A stretch of DNA of 64,000 bases from JOPF136 sp963773835 (GTDB lineage Bacteria > Acidobacteriota > Terriglobia > Acidiferrales > UBA7541), in the NCBI GenBank assembly GCA_963773835.1, contig CAVZCQ010000004.1, positions 496,001-560,000 on the forward strand, written 5' to 3'. How positions within the stretch are numbered: the stretch's first letter is position 1; every line of letters starts with the position of its first letter. The translations under genes and the position numbers were made by a program. The notes beneath the pieces are model-generated. The model saw only the letters and a list, made by a program, of their open reading frames with translations. It did not search any database and was not told the DNA's origin. This document shows positions 23,043-32,078 of the stretch, piece after piece.

Positions 23043-24392
23043 ATGTCTTTTCGTTCCTTTGCGGGGAAGACGGGGCGTTTCCTGGCACATCCGGGAACGA
23101 TTACGGTCGCGGCCTTCTTGATCCGTTATGTCCTGTTTTACTTCCGGGTAGTGGACTTGCCTCGGCCGGTTAGCGGTACATATCAATTCGGGGCCGAGAC
23201 GGGCCGGCTGGCGCGCGCGCTGGCCATCGGAGAGGGATTCAGTTCTCCCTTGAATGCAGAGACGGGCCCCTCCGCCTGGATGACGCCGCTTTTCCCGCTA
23301 CTGCTGGCTGGGGTTTTCAAGCTTTGTGGCGTTTTTAGCTGGGCTTCCTTTCTGGTGATGACGACATTGGATTGCGCGTTTTCTGCCCTGACGGCATGGC
23401 CTGTGTGGGCCATCGCGCGGCGCGCCTTCGGAGGTTCTTCGGGAGTGGCTGCGGCCTGGATCTGGGCGCTCCTCCCCTCGGCTGTGTTCTTCCCGGTGGC
23501 CTGGGTGTGGGACACGTCTCTTACGGCCCTGGCGTTTGCCCTGATCGTGCTAGCCACGATGTACGTGCAGGAGACGGAGAGGACAGGGGCCTGGGCGGGT
23601 TACGGTGCGCTGTGGGGAGTGGGAGCGATGGTGAATGCGTCGGTGGTTTCCACGCTTCCGTTTCTGCTGGGCTGGGCGGCGCACGAATTGCGCGCGCGTT
23701 CGGCGCGATGGATGAGGCCGGCACTGGTGGGGCTGGTGGCCTTCGGCGTGGTGATCAGCCCCTGGTTTATCCGCAACTACGTGGTGTTTCACCGCCTGAT
23801 TTTATTCCGCAGCAATTTCGGCCTGGAACTTTGGCTGGGGAACAACCCGCGCAATCCGGGAATCTGGTCGTGGTGGCTGCATCCGAACGACGACGACGCG
23901 GAGCGCAAGGCCTTTTCCCAGCTCGGCGAGATGGCCTATATGGAATTGAGGCAGGGCCAGGCCCTGGACTGGATCCGCGCGCATCCCGGCGAGTTCGGGC
24001 ACGACACGCTCCACCGCTTCATCGATAACTGGACGGGGTTCGACGAGCCGCTTCAGGACTTACTTAGCCGGCGGTGGGACTCCGTGTCGATTTTTCTGGT
24101 GGATCTGATTTTCCCGCTGCTGGCGCTCCCGGGAGCGCTGTTGGCCTACCGCCGGCGGAATCCGTACGCGTTTCCCTTTGCGGCGGCCGTAATCTTTTTC
24201 CCGCTGGTGTACTACGTCACGCACACCTCGTTGCGCTACCGGCACCCAATCGATCCCCTCTTGTGCGTGCTGGCCGCGTACAGCGTAGTGACGGCGATTT
24301 CGTGGCTCGGGGCGCGAATATTCCAAACGCGTGCTGCGGCCGGCGCGGCGGTACAGGACCCGGAAATGGCGGCGGGCGAGCGGTTGAGGTGA
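23043..24392 (+). CDS. GT-C fold membrane protein (glycosyltransferase family 39-like)
   Basis: A 449-residue protein with about ten hydrophobic segments. An early periplasmic loop (SGTYQFGAETGRLARALAIG, EGFSSPL, then GPSAWMTPLFPLLLAG) resembles the first loop of family 39 enzymes, where acidic residues act in catalysis. Later it has the GNNPRNPGIW stretch and a C-terminal HTSLRYRHPIDPLLCVLAAY. Such proteins move sugars from polyprenyl carriers. It is divergent from the major pilin and 28 bases upstream of a TMTC-like protein, so pilin or surface-glycan modification is plausible. The exact donor and acceptor are unknown. Confidence 0.65.
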   Translation: MSFRSFAGKTGRFLAHPGTITVAAFLIRYVLFYFRVVDLPRPVSGTYQFGAETGRLARALAIGEGFSSPLNAETGPSAWMTPLFPLLLAGVFKLCGVFSWASFLVMTTLDCAFSALTAWPVWAIARRAFGGSSGVAAAWIWALLPSAVFFPVAWVWDTSLTALAFALIVLATMYVQETERTGAWAGYGALWGVGAMVNASVVSTLPFLLGWAAHELRARSARWMRPALVGLVAFGVVISPWFIRNYVVFHRLILFRSNFGLELWLGNNPRNPGIWSWWLHPNDDDAERKAFSQLGEMAYMELRQGQALDWIRAHPGEFGHDTLHRFIDNWTGFDEPLQDLLSRRWDSVSIFLVDLIFPLLALPGALLAYRRRNPYAFPFAAAVIFFPLVYYVTHTSLRYRHPIDPLLCVLAAYSVVTAISWLGARIFQTRAAAGAAVQDPEMAAGERLR

Positions 24393-24420
24393 GCGCCCCG
24401 GCAGGCCGGAAGAGGAAGAA

Positions 24421-26232
24421 ATGAGCGAGACCGCCGAACGGACGGAATCCCCCTCCGGCAATTGGCGGGACGGGGGGGGGGCGGCCCGGCCCCCATGGCT
24501 GTTCCCCCTGATCGCCGCGGTCCTCGTCGCCGTGGCTTACGCGCGAGCGCCGGGACTCGGTTTTGTATTTGACGACGACGTCACCGTCAAAGCGAACCCC
24601 TACATCACTTCCGGGAGCTACATACCCAGTTATTTCACCCAGCACATCTGGAGCCACCTGATGCTGGCCCGGAAGAACTACTACCGGCCGGTATTCCTGC
24701 TATGGCTCCTGGGGAATTACAAAGAGTTCGGCACCGATGCGCTGGGCTGGCACCTGAGCTCGCTGCTGTTGCACCTGGGCAACACCATCCTTCTCTACTT
24801 TCTGGCGCTCCGGTTCACGCGGGAGCGCTTCGCGGCGCTCGGCGCCTGCCTGATCTTCGGGCTGCATCCTGTGCAGGTGGAAAACGTGGCGTGGGTATCC
24901 GCATCCACGGAGCTGCTGGGCAGTTTTCTGACGCTGGCCTCGGTGCTCTGCTACCTGCGCTCGTTGGAGGCGGCCGGACGGCGCGTGCTCTGGCTGGCCG
25001 GTTCCGTGTTTCTCTACGCGCTGGCTGTACTCACCAAGGAGACGGCCATCATCGTGCCCGCCATCGTCTTCCTGCACGAATGGGTGGGGCGACCGGTCGC
25101 AGAAGAGGGGGCACAGGCCGCGGGGAGAATCCGGGGCGCGACATTAGCTGCCTCGTTTCGAGAATCGCTTCCCTTCGTGGTGGCGACGGTGGGATATCTG
25201 GCCGCTCGCATAGCCGTGCTCCGCGGTATGGGACATACCGTGGTGCAGTTAACGAAGTGGCAGTTGGCGGAGACGATTCCGGGCGTTTTGAAGGCCTATC
25301 TGTTCCATGCGCTATGGCCGGCGCGGCTGAGCGCGTTCTACGACTATCCGTACGTGACGGAATTCTCGGTGCGAAACGTGTTGCTGCCCGCGGCGCTGGT
25401 GGTGGGAGCAGCGCTGCTGCTGATCCTCTCCGTGCGCAAATCACCCGAGGCGCAGATTGCCGCTGTCTGGATGGTGCTATCCATCCTTCCCGTTCTGGAC
25501 ATCGGCGTCTTTCCGCGGGGGGAATTCGTACACGACCGGTATCTCTACCAGCCGCTGATCGGGCTCGCTCTGCTGACGGGCCTGGGAATCGCGGAGCTGG
25601 AGAGGCGCTGGAGGAGCCCCGGGGCACGGTGGAGGTTGCGCTCTGCCTGCGCGGCCGTGGCGCTGGCGCTGGGAATCCTCACCTATCATCAGACCATTTT
25701 CTGGACCGACAACTTCACGCTGTACTCGCGCGGGGTAGAGGTGGCGCCGCACAACGCCTTTGCGAACAACAATCTGGGGTCCGAGCTGATGAACCGAGGG
25801 CAGTGGGGCCCGGCGATGGAGCACTTCCAGAAAGCCATCCAGTATGCCCCACAATTCTACCTGGCCTATTACGACCTGGGGCTGGGGTATTACCAGGCCG
25901 GGCGCTTTGCGGATGCGGAAGCCTGTTTCAAACGCTCCATCGAGATCGTGCCGGAATACGCTGATTCGCACCTGTTTCTGGGCATGGTGTACTACCGCAC
26001 CGACCGGCTGCCACAGGCGATTGAATCACTCAGGCAGGCCATCCGCCTGGATCCCCGCGCCACGGGATACCATTTCGCGCTCGCCGTGATGCTGAAAAAA
26101 TCGGGCGATCTGGCCGGGGCGGAGGCCGAATTCGAAGAGGAATTGAAACTCAATCCCAATCACGCACCAACGCTCGAGCAGCTCCGGCAGCTGGGGGCGC
26201 CCGCCCCACCCGCGCCGCCGGGGCACCAATGA
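24421..26232 (+). CDS. Multi-spanning membrane protein with C-terminal TPRs (TMTC-like glycosyltransferase)
   Basis: A 603-residue protein. Residues 20-425 contain about ten membrane segments with the FVFDDDVTVKANPYI loop (DDD, about residue 50), GLHPVQVENVAWVSASTELL and LTKETAIIVPAIVFLHEW, the pattern of TMTC/DUF1736 O-mannosyltransferase-like proteins. From about 440 to 590 there are at least four TPRs (FANNNLGSELMNRGQWGPAM; YYDLGLGYYQAGRFADAEAC; RTDRLPQAIESLRQAI). It is cotranscribed with the preceding GT-C gene. By analogy it may glycosylate exported proteins, with pilins the nearest candidates; this is inference. Confidence 0.7.
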   Translation: MSETAERTESPSGNWRDGGGAARPPWLFPLIAAVLVAVAYARAPGLGFVFDDDVTVKANPYITSGSYIPSYFTQHIWSHLMLARKNYYRPVFLLWLLGNYKEFGTDALGWHLSSLLLHLGNTILLYFLALRFTRERFAALGACLIFGLHPVQVENVAWVSASTELLGSFLTLASVLCYLRSLEAAGRRVLWLAGSVFLYALAVLTKETAIIVPAIVFLHEWVGRPVAEEGAQAAGRIRGATLAASFRESLPFVVATVGYLAARIAVLRGMGHTVVQLTKWQLAETIPGVLKAYLFHALWPARLSAFYDYPYVTEFSVRNVLLPAALVVGAALLLILSVRKSPEAQIAAVWMVLSILPVLDIGVFPRGEFVHDRYLYQPLIGLALLTGLGIAELERRWRSPGARWRLRSACAAVALALGILTYHQTIFWTDNFTLYSRGVEVAPHNAFANNNLGSELMNRGQWGPAMEHFQKAIQYAPQFYLAYYDLGLGYYQAGRFADAEACFKRSIEIVPEYADSHLFLGMVYYRTDRLPQAIESLRQAIRLDPRATGYHFALAVMLKKSGDLAGAEAEFEEELKLNPNHAPTLEQLRQLGAPAPPAPPGHQ

Positions 26233-26345
26233 GCGCCTTTTCCCGTGCGCCCACCCTGCGCTTCTTTTCATCCGTCAAGGGACGTGGCAGGGGCGTGAGG
26301 TGAGCGATTCCGCCCCGTCCCCGCGATGTAGGGGCCTAATGCCAG

Positions 26346-27725
26346 TCACACGCCGTGCTTTTTCGCGGAATGACGAAAGGAGCGGTAGGACATTTTCAGC
26401 AGTTCGGCGGCGCGGGTGCGCACACCGCCCGCCTTTTCCAGCGCCGCGAGCAGGAAACCGCGCTCCTCGGCGGCGAGAAACTCCTCGAGGTTGACGCCTT
26501 CGGGCGGAATGGAGACGCCGCGATGATCGCCCGCGGCCAGCGGCTCCGGCACGGATCCTTTGATTTTGTCCCCCAGCACGTCCAGTGAAATTAATTTGCC
26601 GGTCTCGAGCGCCACGGCGCGCTCAAAGGTGTTTTCCAGCTCGCGCACGTTCCCCGGCCAGTCGTAGGCCTCCAGCCGGCGGAGCGCCTCCGGCGAAATC
26701 CCCTCAATTTGCTTGTCCATGGCTTTGCGAAACCGCTCCAGGAAGTGGCGGGCCAGCAGCGCTATGTCTTCCCGCCGCTCGCGCAGCGCGGGCACATGGA
26801 TGGGAATGACGCTCAGCCGGTAGTAGAGGTCTTCGCGAAAGCGCCCTTCCGCGATTTCCTTCTCGAATTCCTTGTTGGTGGCGGCGATCACGCGCACGTC
26901 CACATCGCTCTCTTCCGTGCTGCCCACGGGGCGCACCTTGCCCTCCTGGAGCACGCGGTACAGCTTCACTTGCATGGTCAGAGTCATGTTTCCGATTTCG
27001 TCCATGAAGAGTGTGCCGCCATGGGAGGCCTGGAACAGGCCGTCGCGGTTCTCATTGGCGCCGGTGAACGCGCCTTTCCGGTATCCGAACAGCTCGGATT
27101 CGAGCAGCGTCTCGGGAAAGGCTCCGCAATTGATGGTGATGAACGGCTCGCTAGAGCGCGTGCTGTTCTCGTGAATCGCTCGGGCCACCAGCTCCTTTCC
27201 CGTGCCGCTTTCACCGGTGATCAGGACGCGGCTGGACTGCGGGGCGATGGTCTGGATGAGCTCGAAAATCTGGCGCATGCGCGGGCTATGGCCGACGATG
27301 TTGTCGAGCCCGGTGAGTTTGCGCAGCTCGCGCTTCAAATATCCGGCTTCCTTCCGGAGTTTCATGTGCTCGGAGCAGAGCCGCACGGCCTGGCGGAGCT
27401 CGTCGGTGAGTTTGTCGCCCTTGATGACGTAACGGTCGGCGCCGGCATTCACGGCGTCGATGGCCGTCTCGAGGGTGGGCACTCCGGTAATCAGGATGAC
27501 GAAAGTGGAGGGCGACATCTCCTTCGCGTAGCGGAGCACGTCTACCCCGCTGCCGCCGGGCATGCGGATGTCTGTGATGATGATGTCGAAAATTTGGGAT
27601 TCGATGCGGCGGCGCGCGGTCTCCGGAGAGTTGGCCACCTCCACGCGGTGTCCCTCCTTGCGAAAGGTGATCTCCAGCAGCTCGCAGATGGCCTTCTGGT
27701 CGTCCACGATGAGCAGATGGGCCAT
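26346..27725 (-). CDS. pilR: Sigma-54-dependent response regulator PilR
   Basis: A 459-residue NtrC-family activator. The receiver domain has the phosphoacceptor at D52 (TDIRMPG). The AAA+ domain has Walker A GESGTGKE, the sigma-54 contact loop GAFTGA in FGYRKGAFTGANENRDG, and GGTLFMDEIGN. The C-terminus is a Fis-type HTH (RTRAAELLKMSYRSFRHSAK). ATG 27725 starts two bases after the pilS stop; a TTG two codons earlier is possible. The match of pilS-pilR with the -24/-12 promoters of the pilins in the same window makes it very likely the pilA activator. Confidence 0.92.
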   Translation of the reverse strand: MAHLLIVDDQKAICELLEITFRKEGHRVEVANSPETARRRIESQIFDIIITDIRMPGGSGVDVLRYAKEMSPSTFVILITGVPTLETAIDAVNAGADRYVIKGDKLTDELRQAVRLCSEHMKLRKEAGYLKRELRKLTGLDNIVGHSPRMRQIFELIQTIAPQSSRVLITGESGTGKELVARAIHENSTRSSEPFITINCGAFPETLLESELFGYRKGAFTGANENRDGLFQASHGGTLFMDEIGNMTLTMQVKLYRVLQEGKVRPVGSTEESDVDVRVIAATNKEFEKEIAEGRFREDLYYRLSVIPIHVPALRERREDIALLARHFLERFRKAMDKQIEGISPEALRRLEAYDWPGNVRELENTFERAVALETGKLISLDVLGDKIKGSVPEPLAAGDHRGVSIPPEGVNLEEFLAAEERGFLLAALEKAGGVRTRAAELLKMSYRSFRHSAKKHGV

Positions 27726-27727
27726 GG

Positions 27728-29629
27728 TCAAATCCTGCGCCGTCCGGCTGCGGTGGGAGCATCCCGCTCGCGCTCGGGCCCCTGAGGCCTCGGGACGGGA
27801 GCCTGGGGGAGTTCGACGATGAACTCGGCGCCCTGGTTCCGCTTGGAGAAGACGCTGACGAAGCCGCCGTGGGCCTTTACGATTTCATAAACGATGGCCA
27901 GGCCCAGCCCGGTGCCGCCGGGAAAAGTGGTGTGATAGGGCTCGAAGATTTTCTGTGCTTCCCCTTCTCCCAGCCCCACGCCGGTGTCGCGAAAAACGAT
28001 GCGCACGCGATTGCCGCGGGCTTCCATTGCCACGGTCAGGGTGCCGCCTTCGGGCATGGCGCGCAGCGCGTTGTCGCCCAGATTCCAGAACACCTGCTTC
28101 AGGCGGTCGCGGTCTGCGCGCATGCGGATGCGCCCGGGCTGAAAGGCGCGAACGATGCGGTGCTTCGGCGTGCGCCCGGTGTGCCGGTCGAGCAGCAGCA
28201 GGGTTTCCTCGAGGATTTCGCTGGGGTCGCCCTCGGTGAACGTATAGGTCTTCTCGCCCGAATAGCTGAGCACGTCGGCGATAATCTGATTCAAGCGCGC
28301 GGATTCCTGGCTGACGATGCGGACGAGCTTCTGCTCGTCTTCCCCCATGGGGACCATTCGAGCCAGCTCGTTGACGGCCCCGGCCATGGCGGTGAGAGGC
28401 TGGCGGATTTCGTGGGCGATGGCCGCCGAAAGCCGGCCGAGCGCGGCCATGCGGTCGCGCACGGCCACTTCCTGCTCCAGGCGGCGCAATTCGGTGAGGT
28501 CCTGGAAGTTGTACACGTACCCGAGAATGGCGTCCTCGCCCAGCCGCGGCGTGCGCACGGGCGAGACGGACAGCCCCAGATAGCGCTCGCGGCCGTCGGT
28601 GGTGCGGAAGACGATCTCCTTGCGTCCCTCAAACCGGGTGCGTACGCGCGCGGCGCCTCGCAGCGCGGGCTCTGCATCCGCCAGGGGCGCCGGGAGCGGC
28701 CCCACGGCTCCGGGCGCGTCCTCCAGCGGAAAGTCGGGAAAGACGTCGCGCAGCATCTGCCCGCTCACGCGCGCAAACGACCGTCCGGTGATCTCCTCTC
28801 CCGCACGGTTCAGCAGAAGGATGCGTCCGGTTTCGTCGGTGGTCAGGAGGCCGCCGCGCATGGATTCGATGATGTCTTCGTTGAAGGCGCGCAGGTCCAG
28901 CAGTTCCTCGCGCTGCGCGCGCAGCTCCGCGCCGCGATGGCGCAGCGTCTGCATGAGCAGGCTGGAGAGGTAGGCGACGGCGAAAAAGTAGAACAGATTG
29001 TTGCCCAGCCAGGAAAGCAACGAAGCCCCGGAGGGCATCCCGGTTGCCGTGCGGGGAAGTTTGTCGTAGTACGTGAGCTCGACGAGTCCGGCCAGGAGCA
29101 CGTAGCTGACTCCGGCCACCAGGAACGCCCCCGCTCGCGTGAACAGGATGCTGGCCACGAGAATCACCAGCAGGTAGAGCGTGATGAAATAGCTTTCGTG
29201 ACCGCCGGTGGCGAACACCACTCCCGTGATCATGAGCAGGTCGCAGAAGATCTGGATGGCAGCCACCCATCGCGGCACGCGCCGGGCGCGCTCCACGGGA
29301 ACGGAGAGCCTGCGGATGAGCAGCAGGAAGAAACACGCCAGCGCGTACCAGACGATGACGATAGGGGCGAAGAAATTGCTCGGGGCGGTGGCGCCGATGT
29401 AATTTTTCAGCACCAGCGCCACGGCGACGAGCACCGTGATGACCAGGAAGCGGACGCGCGACAGCCACACCAGCCAGTCGCGCAACTCCTCTCCCGAGGG
29501 GTCTGTCAGGCGGAGGGGCGGCCGCAGCGGGGGGAGCACAGCAAGGCCGGCCGGAAGTTCGCGCGCCTCGGCGGAAGACGCACGGTTCTCCGGCCCGGCT
29601 TCTCCCCTGCCCGCGCCTTCGAGAGTCAC
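27728..29629 (-). CDS. pilS: Sensor histidine kinase PilS
   Basis: A 633-residue kinase from a GTG start. Residues 50-240 hold six hydrophobic segments, as in PilS. A PAS domain follows (LLTTDETGRILLLNRAGEEI), then the H box AIAHEIRQPLTAMAGAVNEL and ATP-binding N, G1 and G2 boxes (FWNLGDNALRAMPEGG; DTGVGLGEG; GGTGLGLAIV). In Pseudomonas PilS senses pilin subunits in the membrane and controls PilR; the same is expected here by family. It is 17 bases after pilC, two before pilR. Confidence 0.9.
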   Translation of the reverse strand: MTLEGAGRGEAGPENRASSAEARELPAGLAVLPPLRPPLRLTDPSGEELRDWLVWLSRVRFLVITVLVAVALVLKNYIGATAPSNFFAPIVIVWYALACFFLLLIRRLSVPVERARRVPRWVAAIQIFCDLLMITGVVFATGGHESYFITLYLLVILVASILFTRAGAFLVAGVSYVLLAGLVELTYYDKLPRTATGMPSGASLLSWLGNNLFYFFAVAYLSSLLMQTLRHRGAELRAQREELLDLRAFNEDIIESMRGGLLTTDETGRILLLNRAGEEITGRSFARVSGQMLRDVFPDFPLEDAPGAVGPLPAPLADAEPALRGAARVRTRFEGRKEIVFRTTDGRERYLGLSVSPVRTPRLGEDAILGYVYNFQDLTELRRLEQEVAVRDRMAALGRLSAAIAHEIRQPLTAMAGAVNELARMVPMGEDEQKLVRIVSQESARLNQIIADVLSYSGEKTYTFTEGDPSEILEETLLLLDRHTGRTPKHRIVRAFQPGRIRMRADRDRLKQVFWNLGDNALRAMPEGGTLTVAMEARGNRVRIVFRDTGVGLGEGEAQKIFEPYHTTFPGGTGLGLAIVYEIVKAHGGFVSVFSKRNQGAEFIVELPQAPVPRPQGPERERDAPTAAGRRRI

Positions 29630-29646
29630 GTGATTGCCCGGCGTCC

Positions 29647-30855
29647 CTATCCGGCGAGTTTGGCGATCATCGAGAACAGCGGCATGTACATGGAAATGAC
29701 CACGCCGCCGACGATGCCGCCCAGGAAAACGATCATCATAGGTTCGAGGGCCGTCAGCAGGTCTTTCACCGCCGCGTCCACTTCGTCCTCATAGAAATCC
29801 GCGATCTTCTGGAGCATGGCGTCCATGGCGCCGGTCTGCTCTCCCACGCCGATCATCTGGGTGACCATACTGGGAAACACATCGGTTTCCTTCAGCGGAT
29901 CCACGAGGGTGCGGCCGGCTTCGACCGCTTTCCGCGTCTTCTGAATCGCCTGCTCGATGACGGCGTTGCCGGCCGTGCGCGCGGTAATGTCCAGCCCTTC
30001 CAGGATGGGCACGCCGCTGGAAATCAGAGTGCCCAGCGTGCGCGTGAAGCGCGCCACGCCGATCTTGCGGAGCAATATACCGATCAGCGGCAGCCGCAGC
30101 AGCACCGAGTCGAGGAAGTAGCGGCCGGTGGGCGTTTGGTACCAGGCGCGAAGTATGAAGATACTCGCGACGAAGGCGATGAAGATAACTCCGCCGTAAA
30201 TGCTGCCGATGAAATTGCTGAGGCCGATCACAATGCGGGTGGGCAATGGCAGTTCCACGCCCAGGCCGGCGAAGAGGGTGGCGAAAATGGGCACCACCTT
30301 CCAAAGCAGCAGGATGATAACGCTGAAGGCGATGAACACCACGGCGACCGGATAAATCAGGGCGGACTGCACGGCGCGCTTCAGCTTCACGTTCTTCTCG
30401 ATGTAGCTGGAAAGGCGCTGCAGAATGGTGTCCAGAATACCGCCCGTCTCGCCCGCCTCCACCATGTTCACGTACAGCGGATCGAATACCTTGGTGTAGG
30501 TGCGCATGGCCGCGGAGAGCGTGGAGCCGCTCTCCACCGCCGAACGCACGCCGGTCAGGATTTTCTCGAAGGTCTTGTTTTCCTGCTGTCCTGCGAGGAT
30601 CTCCAGGCACTGCACGAGGGGAAGACCGGCGTCGATCATCACCGAGAACTGCCGGGTAAAGATGGCGAGTTCCTTGGTGCTCACTCCGCCGCCGAAAGTC
30701 GGCAGGGCGAATTCCCTGCCCTTCTCCGACATTTTGCTGACGGTGATGTTCTCGCGGCGCAGCAGCGCCTGCAGTTCGTTCTTGCTGGTGGCGGTGCGCT
30801 CGCCGGCAATCGTGGCTCCTGCACGATTCACCCCGCGGAATGCGTATACTGGCAT
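29647..30855 (-). CDS. pilC: Type IV pilus inner-membrane platform protein PilC
   Basis: A 402-residue protein with the duplicated T2SF domain (about 65-190 and 270-395). Typical motifs are FTRQFSVMIDAGLPLVQCLE, VEAGETGGILDTIL and GVGEQTGAMDAML, with hydrophobic hairpins near 170, 220 and 380. The opening MPVYAFRGVNRAGATIAGER is characteristic. It works with PilB and PilT in extension and retraction. It lies 56 bases after pilT. Confidence 0.92.
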   Translation of the reverse strand: MPVYAFRGVNRAGATIAGERTATSKNELQALLRRENITVSKMSEKGREFALPTFGGGVSTKELAIFTRQFSVMIDAGLPLVQCLEILAGQQENKTFEKILTGVRSAVESGSTLSAAMRTYTKVFDPLYVNMVEAGETGGILDTILQRLSSYIEKNVKLKRAVQSALIYPVAVVFIAFSVIILLLWKVVPIFATLFAGLGVELPLPTRIVIGLSNFIGSIYGGVIFIAFVASIFILRAWYQTPTGRYFLDSVLLRLPLIGILLRKIGVARFTRTLGTLISSGVPILEGLDITARTAGNAVIEQAIQKTRKAVEAGRTLVDPLKETDVFPSMVTQMIGVGEQTGAMDAMLQKIADFYEDEVDAAVKDLLTALEPMMIVFLGGIVGGVVISMYMPLFSMIAKLAG

Positions 30856-30911
30856 GAGCGTTCCCTCCCCTGCCGGGCCGGAAAGCGGCCCAGGTCGTTC
30901 CCGTCAATGGC

Positions 30912-32024
30912 TCAGCGGCGCACCGGAGTGGTTCCCGTGCGCGGCGCTTGGGTCACGCCACGGTTGATCATATCCTGCAATTCGTCCGGGCTGGACGATC
31001 GCGAAAGCGCTGTTTCCAGATTGACAAGCTTGTTGAAGTAGGACGCAGCCAGGCCCTGGTTGAAGGTCTGCATGCCGGTCTGACCCGCCCCGCTCTGCAT
31101 GGCGGAATAGATCTGGTGGACTTTGTCTTCACGGATCAGGTTCCGCACCGCGGCGTTGGGAATCAGGATTTCCATCACCATCAGCCGCCCGCGGCCGTCG
31201 GCACGGGGAAGCAGCGCCTGGCAGAGCACTCCCTCGAGCACCATGGAGAGCTGGGCGCGCACCTGGGGCTGCTGGTGGGCCGGAAAGACGTCGATGATGC
31301 GGTTGATCGTGGAAATGGCCGAATTCGTGTGCAAGGTGGCGAACGTCAGGTGGCCGGTTTCCGCGATGCGCAGCGCGCTTTCGATGGTCTCCAGGTCGCG
31401 CATTTCGCCGATCAACACCACGTCGGGGTCCTCGCGCAGCGCGGCGCGCAGCGAGTTGGTGAACGAGTGCGTGTCGGAATGCACCTCGCGCTGGTTCACC
31501 AGGCAACGCTTGTGGGAATGCAGGAATTCGATGGGGTCTTCGATCGTCAGGATGTGCTCTTCGCGCTCGCCGTTGATTTTGTCCAGCATGGCGGCGAGCG
31601 TTGTGGATTTGCCGGAGCCGGTGGGGCCGGTAACCAGCACCAGGCCGCGCGGCTTGTCGCACAGCCCCTTGACCACCACCGGCAGTCCGAGCTGCTCGAA
31701 CGTGCGGATTTCCCAGGGAATGGTGCGGAACACGGAGCCGATGGCCCCGCGCTGGTGGAACACGTTGGCGCGGAACCGCGCCAGATTCTTGATGCCGAAG
31801 GAAAAATCCAGCTCCAGGTTCTCTTCCAGCCGGTGCTTTTGCGCGTCGGTGAGCACGCTATAGGCCAGGCCCTTGGTGTCTGCGGCGGAGAGCGGCGGCA
31901 TGTCCAGCGGGCGGAGCTTGCCGTGGACGCGGATGCGAGGAGCGCTGTTGGTGGTGATGTGCAGGTCGCTCCCGCCCATCTCGATCATTTTTTTGAGCAG
32001 ATCGCTCAGCGTCACCGACGCCAT
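30912..32024 (-). CDS. pilT: Type IV pilus retraction ATPase PilT
   Basis: A 370-residue ATPase. Walker A is GPTGSGKS at 133-140, the Asp box is LTIEDPIEFLH, Walker B LREDPDVVLIGEMRDLET, the His box GHLTFATLHTNSA. The C-terminal AVRNLIRED is the AIRNLIRE motif that marks PilT and is needed for retraction. The Ser-rich ending after 340 is not conserved. The presence of PilT implies dynamic pili and probably twitching motility. Confidence 0.94.
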   Translation of the reverse strand: MASVTLSDLLKKMIEMGGSDLHITTNSAPRIRVHGKLRPLDMPPLSAADTKGLAYSVLTDAQKHRLEENLELDFSFGIKNLARFRANVFHQRGAIGSVFRTIPWEIRTFEQLGLPVVVKGLCDKPRGLVLVTGPTGSGKSTTLAAMLDKINGEREEHILTIEDPIEFLHSHKRCLVNQREVHSDTHSFTNSLRAALREDPDVVLIGEMRDLETIESALRIAETGHLTFATLHTNSAISTINRIIDVFPAHQQPQVRAQLSMVLEGVLCQALLPRADGRGRLMVMEILIPNAAVRNLIREDKVHQIYSAMQSGAGQTGMQTFNQGLAASYFNKLVNLETALSRSSSPDELQDMINRGVTQAPRTGTTPVRR

Positions 32025-32078
32025 AGTTTCCCCCGTCCCCTCTCGCGGCGGGCGCCGCCTCGGACCCGCGGCCCGCGC

